DNA from: Scolanthus callimorphus
Taxonomy: Eukaryota > Cnidaria > Anthozoa > Actiniaria > Edwardsiidae
Length of the DNA: 64,000 bases
NCBI GenBank assembly: GCA_033964015.1
Contig: CM066913.1
Span: 25,384,790-25,448,789 of the forward strand
Direction of reading: 5' to 3'
Shown piece after piece: positions 1 to 12,765 of the stretch; position 1 is the first letter of the stretch, and each line of letters starts with the position of its first letter. A model generated the notes under the pieces. That model was given only the letters and a program-made list of their open reading frames with translations. It made no database searches and had not been told where the DNA came from. Both the position numbers and the translations under genes were made by a program.

Positions 1-204
1 AATGCATTGGAGGGATATATTTTGCCAACGCACACATTTAGGCACGCTGTACTTGTAGCGCTACAGCCTATATCTACGTCTTCAGGAGAGGAGGCACAAC
101 TCATTTGAATAACAAAGACTAATATATAGATTTAGCCACTGGCTAAAAGCGGAGCTCACGGTTACATATTTTTTTAACGAGACAAAAAGGTTGCCATTGT
201 ACAT

Positions 205-690
205 GAATAGATAGCCTTGCACCGTTATACCACGTGACTAAGCGCTTGTTCATCCAAGTGTGGTTATCTAAGGTTCATCCCTTCAACGATGTAAACCTTT
301 TCACGTTTGATGACGTCATCAATGACGTCATACCACGTGGCCATGCAGTTGCACCCACCTTGCCACTTAGATAACTTCGCCCAAGTTTGGTTGTCTGAAG
401 TTCATCCCTTCTTGAGATATATCATTTTTCTCCTATGACGTCATCAATGACGTCATACCACGTGACCATGCAGTTGCACCCCCTTGCCACTTAGACAACT
501 TCACCCAAGTTTGGTTGTCTGAGGTTCATCCCTTCTTGAGGTATATCATTTTTCTCTTATGATGACGTCAACGATGACGTCATACCACGTGACCATGCAG
601 TTGCACCCCCCTTGCCACTTAGATAACTTCACCCAAGTTTGGTTGTCTGAGGTCCATCCCTTCCCGAGATTTGTTAATTTTCTTAGTAAA
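205..690. repeat. Tandem repeat, ~125-bp unit, with paired CRE palindromes
   Basis: About 3.5 copies of a 125-127 bp unit. Three units carry two TGACGTCA palindromes spaced 12 bp start to start (311 and 323; 436 and 448; 563 and 575), followed by CACGTG and then a conserved stretch ending in GGTTGTCTGAGGTTCATCCC. The left copy is partial and lacks the palindromes. CRE/ATF and E-box motifs are known regulatory sites; any regulatory role here is inference. Confidence 0.85.
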
Positions 691-1380
691 CCACAGGGTT
701 CCCATGAGTTTCCGCGTACGGCGGACGGACGTACGCTATACCTTTTATTCAGGAAGAAACAAAAAATTCATATCTCAAGAAGAGAACCACCTATGGCAAC
801 CAAACTTGGACACATTCATCTTTTTGGCGATACCTTTTTAACGCCCTAGTCATTTGACTTGGCGCCGTCAATAACGTGAGCAGAATGAGCGAGAAAGCCC
901 ATGACGTTTGAAAATCAACTCCATACCTATGCCTGGACGTTATTTCCTTAGGTATGGTGCTCAGGAGCTCCGCTAATATGGCTGCTAACTTCTAATTTCA
1001 GTTTCTGACATTAGAGTGGGAATTAAGGACAGATTTACAGCTAGGAATTTAAAGTGTGTGATTTCGTACAATGATGGGAAGTTTTTGACATTTGATGCGT
1101 ATAAGTTCGCAATGTTTTACAAAGGACAATGTGAGCAACAGGGGAACAAAATGCCAAATATCGGGGTGTTGTCCCACAAGCCAATCTGTGCGATAGGGAT
1201 CAAATTGAACCTTAGGCATGTACCTGTCTTTCTATGTTATTTTCCTGTGTCTGCGCGTTGGGTGCTAAGACGCGATGTTTTTCCGGTCGCTGCTCCTAGA
1301 CTAAACGGTGTTTACATCTTGTTGCCACCCAATTCAGATCATGTGACCAAGCTACATTTACTAGCCTTATTAACAAATAC
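691..1380. other. No recognised feature, 3' side of oxidase exon 5
   Basis: A 123-codon open frame on the plus strand (1016-1384) overlaps the splice donor of the oxidase exon and has no recognisable domain; it is not called as a gene. The terminal exon of the oxidase, which should encode about 45 more residues and the stop codon, was looked for on the minus strand here and not found. Confidence 0.5.
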
Positions 1381-1539
1381 CTGATATGCTAGTCCCCAGA
1401 GCACGGGACGGCCAATAAACACCGCGCGGGCACCAAGTGCCAATCCCTTTAGTACATCAGTGCCCAGTCGTACTCCACCATCCACGTATACTTCCACGCG
1501 TCCTCTGACGACCCTCGCGATCTGTGACAGGGCTTCCAA
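1381..1539 (-). CDS. 2-hydroxyacid oxidase exon 5 (internal, last seen)
   Basis: Exactly 53 codons, phase 0 at both ends. The acceptor is TTTCAG and the donor CAG|GTATTTG. It encodes the segment from [10 protein letters not shown] through [13 protein letters not shown] to [12 protein letters not shown], covering the Asp-Gly-Gly and Gly-Arg FMN-phosphate-binding strands of the TIM barrel. The next exon would start just after the Ala-Tyr-Gln and lies beyond the left edge. Confidence 0.93.
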
Positions 1540-4500
1540 CTGAAACCCACAATCTTAGTTAGACTTCTACTATCACGTTACTTTGATACATGCAGGAAGC
1601 TTGTTGGGGCAAGAGCCAGGACTGAAATATAAAGATATCTTGAAACTAATAGCTATAAGGAAGGCACGTTATGACAAAGCAGAATGATTGTAAAGGAAAT
1701 GGATCGGGGCGTTTCAAAACTAACACGTGGTACATACTTTTGTGTACCCATGGCTGAGAGCCAACCAAAATTCGAGAAACGCGCGCGCTGTGGTATAAAA
1801 TGGGAGTGCGTAATGAAACAAACAATCAAGTGGTCTTAACCCAGTTCATGATGTGCCCAGTTCATGATGTGGCCAGTTCATGATGTGCCCAGTTCATGAT
1901 GTGGCCAGTTCATGATGTGCCCAGTTCATGATGTGGCCAGTTCATGATGTGCCCAGTTCATGATGTGCCAGTTCATCATGCGCCATGTTCATGATGTGGC
2001 CAGTTCATGATGTGGCCAGTTCATGATGTGGCCAGTTCATGATGTGGCCAGTTCTTGATGTGGCCAGTTCATGATGTGGCCAGTTCATGATGTGGCCAGT
2101 TCATGATGTGGCCAGTTCATGATGTGCCCAGTTCATGATGTGGCCAGTTCATGATGTGGCCAGTTCATGATGTGCCCAGTTCATGATGTGCCCAGTTCAT
2201 GATGTGCCCAGTTCATGATGTGGCCAGTTCATGATGTGGCCAGTTCATGATGTGGCTAGTTCATGATCACGTTTTGGCTAACCCTTCAGCTATAATTAGG
2301 TAGGGCGCCGCGGGTGTACTAGGTAACCACTCCACCTCGGCCCAGGTTCTTACTGGACATGTTTCTATTACTTTTCTATTATTCACGAATTGATATCAGA
2401 CGGAAAACTCGTCAGACAAAAAACCCGTCACGATGAGTTTTCCGTCCTCTAGTGTGCAAACGGCTAATAATTTTACAATGTTTGTTAGTTGTTTGACCTC
2501 GCATCCCCACAGCTTTTCGTCTCAATCGGTGATTTGGGGTTTATTTTATTGAGCAAAATTTAGACGGCTATATTAATCATCTGAAATTGAAAATTGCGCT
2601 AATTTCCGTCAGTCGACAAAAGTATTCAGACTGCTTTCAGTTGTTTTTTTCTCGTTCAAGAATGGCCCGATTTCAATACAATCGATAGAGATCATGACCA
2701 GTATTATGTATTTGATTTCTAGTTGACATTTGCGATAAAACATAAGGCACGGCCGGTTAAATATTACATATGTACAAAATATTTGACATTTATGGAAACA
2801 CACATCGATAGTTCTAAAATTCATGAGTTATTCATAAGTTAGCTATAAGTTCTGTGACCAATGGGTGAACCCTATATGGGTCACATGACGTGCTTACAAC
2901 TACGACAAAGACACTCATGTTTAATAAATGAGTTTATTTTTTCAGCGGTCCGGTATCCATCAAATCGCGCGCTCTGATTGGCTCGCGAGCGGTCCGGAAT
3001 CCTACGATCCGGACCCCGGGTCCGGAGGAATCGCGCGCGCGCTAATTTCTGTGAAGTTTTATGCTGTTTCAGTGAAAGCAAAAAAAATAAATATATTATT
3101 TACCGGCTTGGGGTCGGTCTGAATCGTGAAATACCGTGACCTCGGCCTTGAAAATATACTGACCTCGACCTCCGGTCTCGGTCAGTATTTTCAAGACCTC
3201 GATCACGGTATTTCACGATCCGGACCTCCCAGCCGGTAAATAACATAATATCTATATCGTACTTATAGATACGGTACCCCGAAGTGTCTATTTCGACGAT
3301 TTCGAAGCGCACAGGAAAATAAACAACGGTAGATGCCATTTTCTCAGTGTTAGATAAAAGAATCCTCAATCCTTTAAATCCTTTAAAGTCCTCACTGACA
3401 ATTCTTGACTTGTTTCAAATGGGGAAAAGGGAGCATCCTTACAATGCTAAAGTATCTATAGACATAGAATCTGCCATACTCACTATAGGTACTGTCCCAT
3501 CAAGCTGCCGTCCTCCATGATTAGACACAATAATCCCTTGGACCCCGTGTTCAACAGCCAGTAGTGCATCCTCTTCTGTAAGAATTCCCTTGAGAACCAC
3601 AGGGAGCTTAGTGTGTGATCGAAGCCACCTGATGGTATCCCAGCTCATGTGTTCATTAAGAGATAGAGCTGTACTTTTCAGTGCATGAGAGCCTTCTAGA
3701 AACTGACCAAAACCATGCCTAGAAGAAAATGTAAAACATGGTGATGAAGCGAGAGAAGGCTGGTGAATGCTGTGGTACAATAGGTGCGTTTTGGTTCGGT
3801 TTTGCTTTGAAGGAATGAAACCTTCAGAGCTGGGTGATTTATAATTTTGCTGACAACCAAATCAATGTTAAATTAATGTTATCTTGTAATCTTTATGTAC
3901 ATGTAGCTCAAAAAAGATCTGAACCTCATTCAATTAAATCATTCACTTCAACAAACCCTTTCTCTTCATAGGCTGGCACTGACAAATGCGGAGGCAGGCA
4001 AAATTTGGTGCGCATTATATCTCTGCGAATTGGCAATTCTTGTGCATCCACTGTTAGGACTAATGCCTTGAATCCTGCTTGCTCTGCATGGTGAATGATC
4101 CTCAGCATATATTCATGGTCCTTAAACATGTACAGTTGTAACCATCTCAGGCCATCAGGAGCAGCACTGTGAATGTCCTCCATACTGGTATTTGATACCA
4201 TACTGAGTATCATTCCAGTCTTCGCTTTTTCAGCAGCTGTTGAAACAAAGAACACACTCACTGATGATACTGGAGAAAACAATATGCGAAGGATCCAATC
4301 AGAATAAGCATAAATACTGAAAAATACCTTTGTGCCAAATCTTCGGCTTTATTTAAAAGCCTCCATCAGGGCAACTGTACCCTGGGTACCAGAGTCTCCA
4401 AGCTTCACTCCCTTACAAAACGCATAACATCTTGGCTTAGTGTGTCAGTAAACGAGTGAAGCTTCGAGCCTCTGGTAACCAGGGTAGGGCAACTGATGAA

Positions 4501-7500
4501 GTTTACAGAAACCGTTAAATATATATGCGTGAAGATACCGCGCGCGCTAATCGCGCGCAATAACAACTAGGAACAAAAGGAGCGCGCATAGCAACAATAA
4601 CATGTTGTTTACATATGTTTGAGAAATCATCTACATTAAGACCACGTGGTGTAATAGCATTGAGACGGTACGCCCATTGGGCCTCCCTATCTCTAAGAGC
4701 AACCTCTGAAGTACCCTGATCAATAACTTGAACAACAACATCCGAAAGGCCTAAGTGGTCATCTCAAATAAAATGTCTATAAATAAGATCGTCCCGAGCC
4801 TTTGCCTTGTCCGTAAGATTCTTGTGCCTGTTGATCCTGGATTTGTGATTATTAAACCTAATACGGAACTAACTTGTTCACAGTAGATCCTACATACTGC
4901 AAACCACATCGAGAACAAGAAATTAAATAAACTACCATCTGAGAGTTACAATAGGCCTTATCACGGTTTCCGCCGCCATCTTGGATTTGCCCGGGCGAAT
5001 CTGGGCGAGTAGGCAAGAAATCGGTAGGCGCGGTTACTAAGCCCATACATTCACTTGAGAAATTCGCACGCGAACCAACTACTAGTCATAATATGTGTCC
5101 TTTTTAGCGCTTTTATCCTTTCCATCGCTTCTAGGAGTCACTCACATGTGAGGTAAGTGTGTATTTTTTTTACTTTTCGAGATATAACGGGCAACTAAAG
5201 TGGAATTTTCGCCGGTTTTTTCGGCAATGTTGATGTGTTAGTCGAAATTGGAGCTTCGGTTCCTTTGAAAAGCGAGCACATGGACTGTACGGAAATCACC
5301 GCTTGTGCTCTCATTGAGCTTATAATAGAACACAAACTAATGTTGCCATTTCATTTAAGTGTATTTCTATTACCTTTATAAAGCAAAACAGGCAGCCAGA
5401 ATGGAAATTTCGCCAATTTTTGGGGCAATGTTTTCGCTTGTGAAACAAAGGATCTGCAAGCTCAAGCACAGAGACTATGCACAACACTCTGATATTTGTA
5501 GCGTTGGTGCTGTGATTTAACATGAACAGTTATTGGGCAGTAGTTTAGGGACAGTAAGTGTTGAATACTGCTTTAAGCTTGTGACTAAACTCACCATTTT
5601 AACATATGAAGATTTTCTGGATCTATCTATGGGATCCTTAAAGGATTATTTAAACATCAGAGGCCTTACCACTACTGGAAGGAAAGTAGAATTGGTAGCA
5701 AGAGCCTATGCCGCCTGGTACCAGAAGGTACCTATCAAGCTTTCACATGAACAGCATAACAACAGTCTGCTTACAGAATACCACAGACGCCTCACCAGCA
5801 ATGACTTGGATGACCCCAAATCTGCCCCGGAATGGCATGATGATATGACGAAATGGCCAAGTACTGATTTGGGGAAGATTTTCTCATTCATTCTTTCCCT
5901 TAATAAGGAATTTGATACCACATACATAGGAAAATGCAAGGATCAAAAGGCATTTTCCTACTGGAAAAGCAACTTTGTTGGACCAATTTACTATTCCAAG
6001 AACAAGGGCGATACCTGTGTCTTGAAGGGTGTCATTACTCCCTCCTATCGTATACGACAAGAGCCACATGAAGCATGGGTTGCTTTGAAGGACAATGGTA
6101 GTGTTGTGTGTGGGTGGTGCAGTTGCATTGCCGGCACCAGTGCAACTTGCAACCATCTCATTGCTATGCTTTACAAAGTAAACTATGCAGTAGAAAGTGG
6201 ATTTACTGATCCAGCTTGCACAGCTGTTCCCTGTGGCTGGAACCAGTCGACCTGGAAGGATGTTGAGCCAGGAAAAATTATAGATATGAACATACGCAAG
6301 GATAAATCCTCAAGAAATGAGGCAACTAGTGGGATTATCAATGATGGCTGGAAATCATTGGATCCACGAAGAGAAGGGCAGCGGCATGTCAGCCAGACAA
6401 GAAAAACACAGTTTCTTGAGGGGTTGAGGCAGATACGCCCATCTTCACAAGTATTTAAGAGTGTTGAGTCACACTTGCATGCTCAACCAAGAGAAACCCT
6501 CTACATTACAGAGTTTGCAGACAAATACTGCAGCTCTCTTGAGGGAAATGAAACTGAACCAGAAAAATTACGTGGATTTTTAGAAGCAATTACTCTGACT
6601 CCTGAAGAAGTAAAGGACATTGAGAAAGAAACAAAGGGGCAGTCCAGTTCAGAAGCATGGAAGAATCACAGAAAAGGGAGGATAACAGCTTCGAATTTCA
6701 AGGATGTGTGTACGAAAGTTGATTCCTTGGCAAGGGCAAGTGGGAGTGTCAAGCCAAAGACAACTCCTATGATTGCTAAGTTAATGTATGGCAGTGGGAA
6801 CCTAGAGCATGTTCCTGCAATCAAATGGGGGAGGCAAAATGAAGACAAAGCCCTTCGTGATTTTCATGCAAATGCGCTTGCAAATCACAGAAACTGCAAA
6901 ATTGTGAAAACTGGTTTGCATGTTTTAAACACTAAACCATTCATTGGTGCAAGCCCAGATGGACTGATGACATGTTCTTGCTGTGGACAAACAGTACTGG
7001 AGGTGAAGTGTCCATATGGAATCAGAGGATCCTCTGTGAGTGACAGTTGGAAAGAAACAGACTTTCTTGAGGAAAAAAACAATACCATCCAGTTAAAAAG
7101 GGATCACAAGTACTATTACCAAGTAATGGGACAAATGGTTGTCACTTGTATACACAAATAAATGCTACGTTGTGGTTTGGACACCAAAGGATTTGCATAC
7201 TGAAGTCATTGAGTTTGACGCTAACTTTTGGGCTAATGCCCTTGTGAAACTTGAGGTTTTTTCAAGTCGTACATGGTTCAAGTTCTGCTTGGACTACGCA
7301 CTATTTATTTTTGTGCAGTATGTGAGAAAGTTGTGTTAGAGGGTGACGAACTCCCCGGTGGCTCACACCTGACAATGTGTTTGTTGTGACAAGTGTGTTG
7401 CGTGGTTCCACTTGAGATGTGTTGACGCTACAAACATCAATGAGGATCAGGAGTGGCTCTGCAATGCTTGCCTTGAGGATCTTATGGCAGTGGATATGAG

Positions 7501-10500
7501 CTCATAGTAAACAACAAGCATAGTTGGATTCTAGACTCATAACATTTAGTCACCTAAGGCAACATGATTTGTAAATTTAGCAACTAGACCTTTAGGCCAA
7601 ATGTGCTATGATCCAATAGACTATGAGGCAGAAGGCCTAATTGTTTCAGTATCAACCAACTAGCATTGGTGAAAGACCACTAGATGGCTTGCTAACCCTT
7701 AATAGTCATGCAGCCTGAGGTGACTAATTGTTTTAGAATGATTATTCATATGACTTTAAGACTTTCAAATGATAAACAAATTGTCTTTATTGCTAAGAAT
7801 CAAAAATAGTATGCTTCAAATATTGGGTTTATTTCTGTGACTATGTACAAAACCCCTGTCATGCAGATTTGGGCACCTGTTTATAAATCTAAATAAAATT
7901 TGTTCTTCAAACACACAATGGATCTTTGAAGCATGTGAGTGCACATACAACTTGCACTATGTCATCGCATAAAGGCAGATTGTTAACTGGGAGGATATTT
8001 TTAAAATACGATATTGTTTTAGTCGCCCTATTGCCTGTTCAACATATATCCTAACATTTGCGATCCTTGATGTTTCTCTGACATCTGCTGCAGCCATTTG
8101 CATTCCTGCTCTTGTGCTTGGTGGAATACACAAGGAAGCATTTTGCAGTAACAATTCGTCCCTTATCTTAAATCCTCTGTCAGCCATTATCTGGTCATAT
8201 GGCTCCACAAGATCTAGAAACCCACAGTCTCTTACTATAAATTTGTCTGTTGCCCTGCCCGCATAGCATTGAGATACATATGAGGGCGTCCCATTTGGTG
8301 TAATGGCTACCAGAAATTTAATTGTACAATGATGTTTATATTCTGACCACAAGGCCGCCTGAATGTCCAAAGCATTTGGTGTCTCAGTGAAAATCTCTGA
8401 ACAGTCAATGATGCAACGTACATTTGGATATAGCTTTCTGAACGAGTCAGGTAACTCCAGCTTCACTTGGCCTTTACTTAGCCACATAATTAGCCAACTC
8501 AGTTCCTTTGCCAAAAATCTCAGCCATGTAGCAATAGTTGTCGATACAACTGACTTGGACACTTTGAACCGAAATGCTAGATCCTCTTCAATTAACCCAA
8601 CTCGCAATCTCATGAGGGTCATGAGGAATTCCTGCTCAAGGCTCAGTTTTCGTTGGGGCCCTCTTTTGGCACAGGGTGGTTCTATTCCAGCTTCTTCAAA
8701 AATCTCAAACATACCAGCTAGAGCTTGTGTGGTACTTTCCTTGGGTCTTTCTTTGTTAACTTGTGATTGCCCCTTCCAATAGTTCATGTTCTTTGCTTTC
8801 GGACAAAGATGGTTGAATAAATATAATATAATGTTTCTGCATTTGGTAGTCCCGTATACACTTTGACCATTCCCGCTCTGGCTACCTCTTCAAAAACCAG
8901 ATCCTGGACATTTCTGGCTCCCAATCCGAATTATCTTCATCATCTGAATTGTCATTACTATTATCAGGATCCTCTGGATCATCGTTTGTAGGATTATCAT
9001 TTGTGGGATTATCATTTGTAGGATCATCATTTGTAGGATCATCATTTGTAGGATCATCATTATTAGCAGGCCCTGCATTATTTGTAGGATCGTCTAAATC
9101 TTCTGGATCTTCATGATCATGATCTGGATCTTTTGATTGGGGTCGAGGTGGTAGTAATTTCTTTGCAATTTCCTCCTTTTTGTGGGAGTTTTGTCATACC
9201 TGCTCCTCCTAACAGACAAAAACAATGTTGGATGGGGGTTCTCTTTCGTAGGTTTGGCATCCACAAAATGGTTAGCACAGACGAATGTTCCATTGCCTGG
9301 TGAGAATTGCCAGTCTAATCCTGGACTTATGTTATCTATCCCTGCCTGGACTTTCCGCTTTGCTGTTGTAAACTTGAAGAAGCGCATTTCTTCTACGTGA
9401 GAACGAATAACATATTTCTGCGGATATCTATCATCGTTATCGCAACCAGCAACACAGCAGCGAGCTTTTTTAACCTAGACTGCAGACATCTTAAGCCACC
9501 TGAAATGAAATTTTTGAGAATGAATCAAACAAAACGGCAGAAACGACAGCGAGTGAGTTTGTTTTGAATTGCACGCTTCTCCACGTAGACGATTTGCATA
9601 CGCGGTGTCACAACATTGCCGAAAAACCGGCGAAAATTCCACTTTAGTTGCCCGTTATATCTCGAAAAGTAAAAAAATACACACTTACCTCACATGTGAG
9701 TGATTCCTAGAAGCGATGGAAAGGATAAAAGCGCTAAAAAGGACACATATTATGACTAGTAGTTGGTTCGCGTGCGAATTTCTCAAGTGAATGTATGGGC
9801 TTAGTAACCGCGCCTACCGATTTCTTGCCTACTCGCCCAGATTCGCCCGGGCAAATCCAAGATGGCGGCGGAAACCGTGATAACGCCTATTAAAGTTAAA
9901 ATTTATAACGTAATCCCTCTTGGTATTAAAACTACTGAACGTGTTACCTTCCTTAAGAAAATCACAGACTCTACAGCTACGCCCTGCACATTTATGACAG
10001 CCGTTATCCAGATGAGCTTGTGGTCTGATTTCTGCGCGGACTAAGTAGTCCTCAAGGCATTTCGGCCTTCTATAAGCTACCATAGGAACCTCACTGATGG
10101 CATTAGCGCACCGCGTAAAGGACTGAAGAATTGGATGCAATCTTTGTAGCAGCTCACTGATATTCGGGAGGCCTGGGTGGTAAGTTATAACAAACGGCAT
10201 CCTGGAATTCGCACTGGGTGGCCTGTCCCGTAGTGTCCGCCCTTGGGGTTCTGCGTGCTCTGTCCACCTCCCTTAGTACCAACGCCCTCTCGTAGCCCCT
10301 ATCAACCAGATAGCCACACAGTTCATCCACCCTCTTCTCAAACAGATGGTCTTCGGAACAGATACGGCGTATACGGAGGGCCTGTCCAAACGGGATACCC
10401 TTTTTACAGGAGTTTGTGTGACATGACGTGTGAAAGAGGTACTGGTGTTTGTCCGTAGGTTTGGTGAATAAGTCTATAGATATCTGCCCTTCTTTCTCCT

Positions 10501-12715
10501 GTCTTACAGTAACATCAAGAAAATTGATCTCCTGCCTTGAAGAGTCAAAAGTAAATTTGATGGTATTATGAAAACTATTCATATACGCCTTGAACTCCTG
10601 CAGACTCTCCTCCCCGTCAGTCCATACAAAAAACATGTCATCGATGAACCGCAGCAACGTCAGGGGTTTGACTGGAAAGCCTCTCAGGATCTCACTTTCT
10701 ACTTTAGCCATAAACAGATTGGCATACGATGGGGCCATTTTAGTACCAATCGCCGTTCCTCTAAGTTGAAGGAAGTGCTTGCCATTAAACGTTAAGTTAT
10801 TGTTTTGCAGAACCAATCGAGCTAGTTCTACAAAATCTTCAGTAGGGATCTTCGGCTTCCCTCATAGCTTCCAAGCCTCCCTGGTGGGGGATACGTGGAT
10901 ACAGACCTACCACATCTGATGTAACCAGTATAGCACCTTCCGGAAGGGGTTCGATATTCTGCAGGCACTGCAGAAAGTGCTTGGTGTCCCTTATATGTGA
11001 TGGGATAGCAGGTACCAATGACTTGATGTAGTGGTCCACGAACTCGGAGATCCTTTCTGTACACGTTCCGCAGCCCGATACCACACGACGACCGGGGCAT
11101 CCTCGCTTGTGAAGCTTAGGTAGCAAATACAACCGTCCTGCCTTAGGGTTACTGTTGACTAAAAGATACTCTAATGTTTTATCATCAATGTGACCATCTA
11201 AGTTAAGTTTAAGTACCCTATCATTAACTTAATCAGCTAAATACGGTCTTGTTTGTGCCAAGGTATGTGACGTTTTTCTTTGTGTAAAATCACTTGTTTG
11301 TTTTTCCCGCTTCGTCCATAATTTGTAATTTAAATCAGTTCCTTTATTAATTAAGCTTCCGCGTTTATGTAAATTTCTTTAGTCGTCTTTCGCTGGCCTT
11401 TGGTTCCCTACGATTTGTAAGTATAAGACCATTTTCTACCTATTTTTGTTATTTGACCTACACTATGTAACACTTTCCTGTCTTTTGTTATCCTATTAAA
11501 CCATTAAAGTGCGAGTATGACCAAAATTGCATCCTTCCTATAAATCTACTATGTTGTACTATAAGGCATTGAAAACATCTTCCCCAAATTTTGGTTGATA
11601 ACATTAACTCTTTAGTCCTTTTTTCTGCCGCCGAAAACACCAAAATACGGCCACACGGCCGCCATCTTGGAGTCGCCATTAAAATCGGCTGTTCCTACTA
11701 CCTGGTTACCAAGTCAGAGGCCAGGCTACATTTTGTGACGTATTTTTATCCCCCATCCATTGCCGGGACAACAAGAATCTCAAAATCTAACGGTAAATAT
11801 ATTACACATGAACGTGACCGTCGCATCTTTTTTTCCTGTAGCAAAGCTCAGTCATTCCACCTGCAGATCTATTGTTATGAACTTTTGTTACCATTCCGTA
11901 AGATGAATTTCGTAAAACAAACATTAAAACATGAAGAAATCAGGCAACAAAAGTCTGGATTTGATGTAAATGTTCAGCTGTTGACAAAAATTGTTCACGC
12001 GCGCGCTGCTGACGAAGATCACGCCACTTTCAACAGAGCGCGCGTTCAGCTAGCTCTGTTTTGCAAAAACAATGTTGCTGAAAACCAAGAGCTCATCTTG
12101 TGAAAACTGAATAAAATATTTAAGCAATTTTCTGATTGCCCTTCGCTTTGATTTTCAACGGAGCTGTCTGACATTGATGAAGAACAAATTGTGCTGAACT
12201 GATTTAAGCAAATAAACAATTAACAGATGTGAAAAGGTCAGCAACAAAATTACAAAAACAAGGTCGCCCATTTCTCCTCAAAAACATGCAAAAAGATCGA
12301 GAACAACCTCATTTCTTGAAACTTCACTCATATTGTTCAGTGTGCCCCAAAATGAGCCGTACCAATAACGAATAAGAGGCCTGGATGCTCAGGGGGGATA
12401 AAAGTGCGTCACGATTCAAAACGAGGTTGCTATAACCGCTGTCATTTTTAATTACAGGCTCGATTTTTGGAACATAAAATTTTAATGGCGGACGAAAATA
12501 CCGTACTTTTCGCAGACGTTTTTCGTTGTATTCCGGGCGGAATTTTTCGCTAAAATCCACTCAGCAAGAATGTATTGTGGAAAATTAAAGTACTAGGCCG
12601 GAAAAGATGGAAAAAAAAGAAGTCAAATTTTGGTCATACTAGCACTTTAAGCAATCAGAGTACAAATGCGTTTGATCTATGGGATCACAAAATCCTATAT
12701 AGTTTAAAATGGCCT

Positions 12716-12765
<50 letters not shown>

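Larger units (their letters stand above)
4953..9888. mobile_element. ISL2EU-type DNA transposon, apparently full length (4.9 kb)
   Basis: Ends AGGCCTTATCACGG and its near-exact inverse at 9888, flanked on both sides by AT (4951-4952, 9889-9890). Removing the element and one AT restores the host Penelope reading frame. Long terminal inverted repeats (about 280 bp) enclose two convergent genes: a plus-strand SAP/SWIM/YqaJ/PHD protein and a minus-strand THAP plus DDE transposase. As recalled from the literature, this pairing with a 2-bp AT duplication is the description of the ISL2EU superfamily. Both genes carry frameshifts or stops, so this copy is probably dead but transposed after the Penelope insertion. 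Confidence 0.9.
4600..11253 (-). mobile_element. Penelope-like retroelement, interrupted and 5' incomplete
   Basis: Reads on the minus strand from about 11253 to 4600, with an ISL2EU-type transposon (4953-9888) inserted at the start of the GIY-YIG endonuclease. Reverse transcriptase, Cys-rich linker and GIY-YIG domain follow each other in the order known for endonuclease-bearing Penelope-like elements. The 5' part is cut off where the left BEL LTR begins at 11254. Several frameshifts and stops make it non-functional. Confidence 0.88.

Noticed and set aside
1016..1384. Plus-strand frame of 122 codons
   Set aside because: No domain, and it overlaps the oxidase splice donor.
8363..8782. Plus-strand frame of 139 codons
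   Set aside because: Antisense shadow of the DDE transposase.
11591..12103. 170-codon frame inside the TTAA MITE
   Set aside because: No recognised domain, and the element is too short for a transposase; likely chance.
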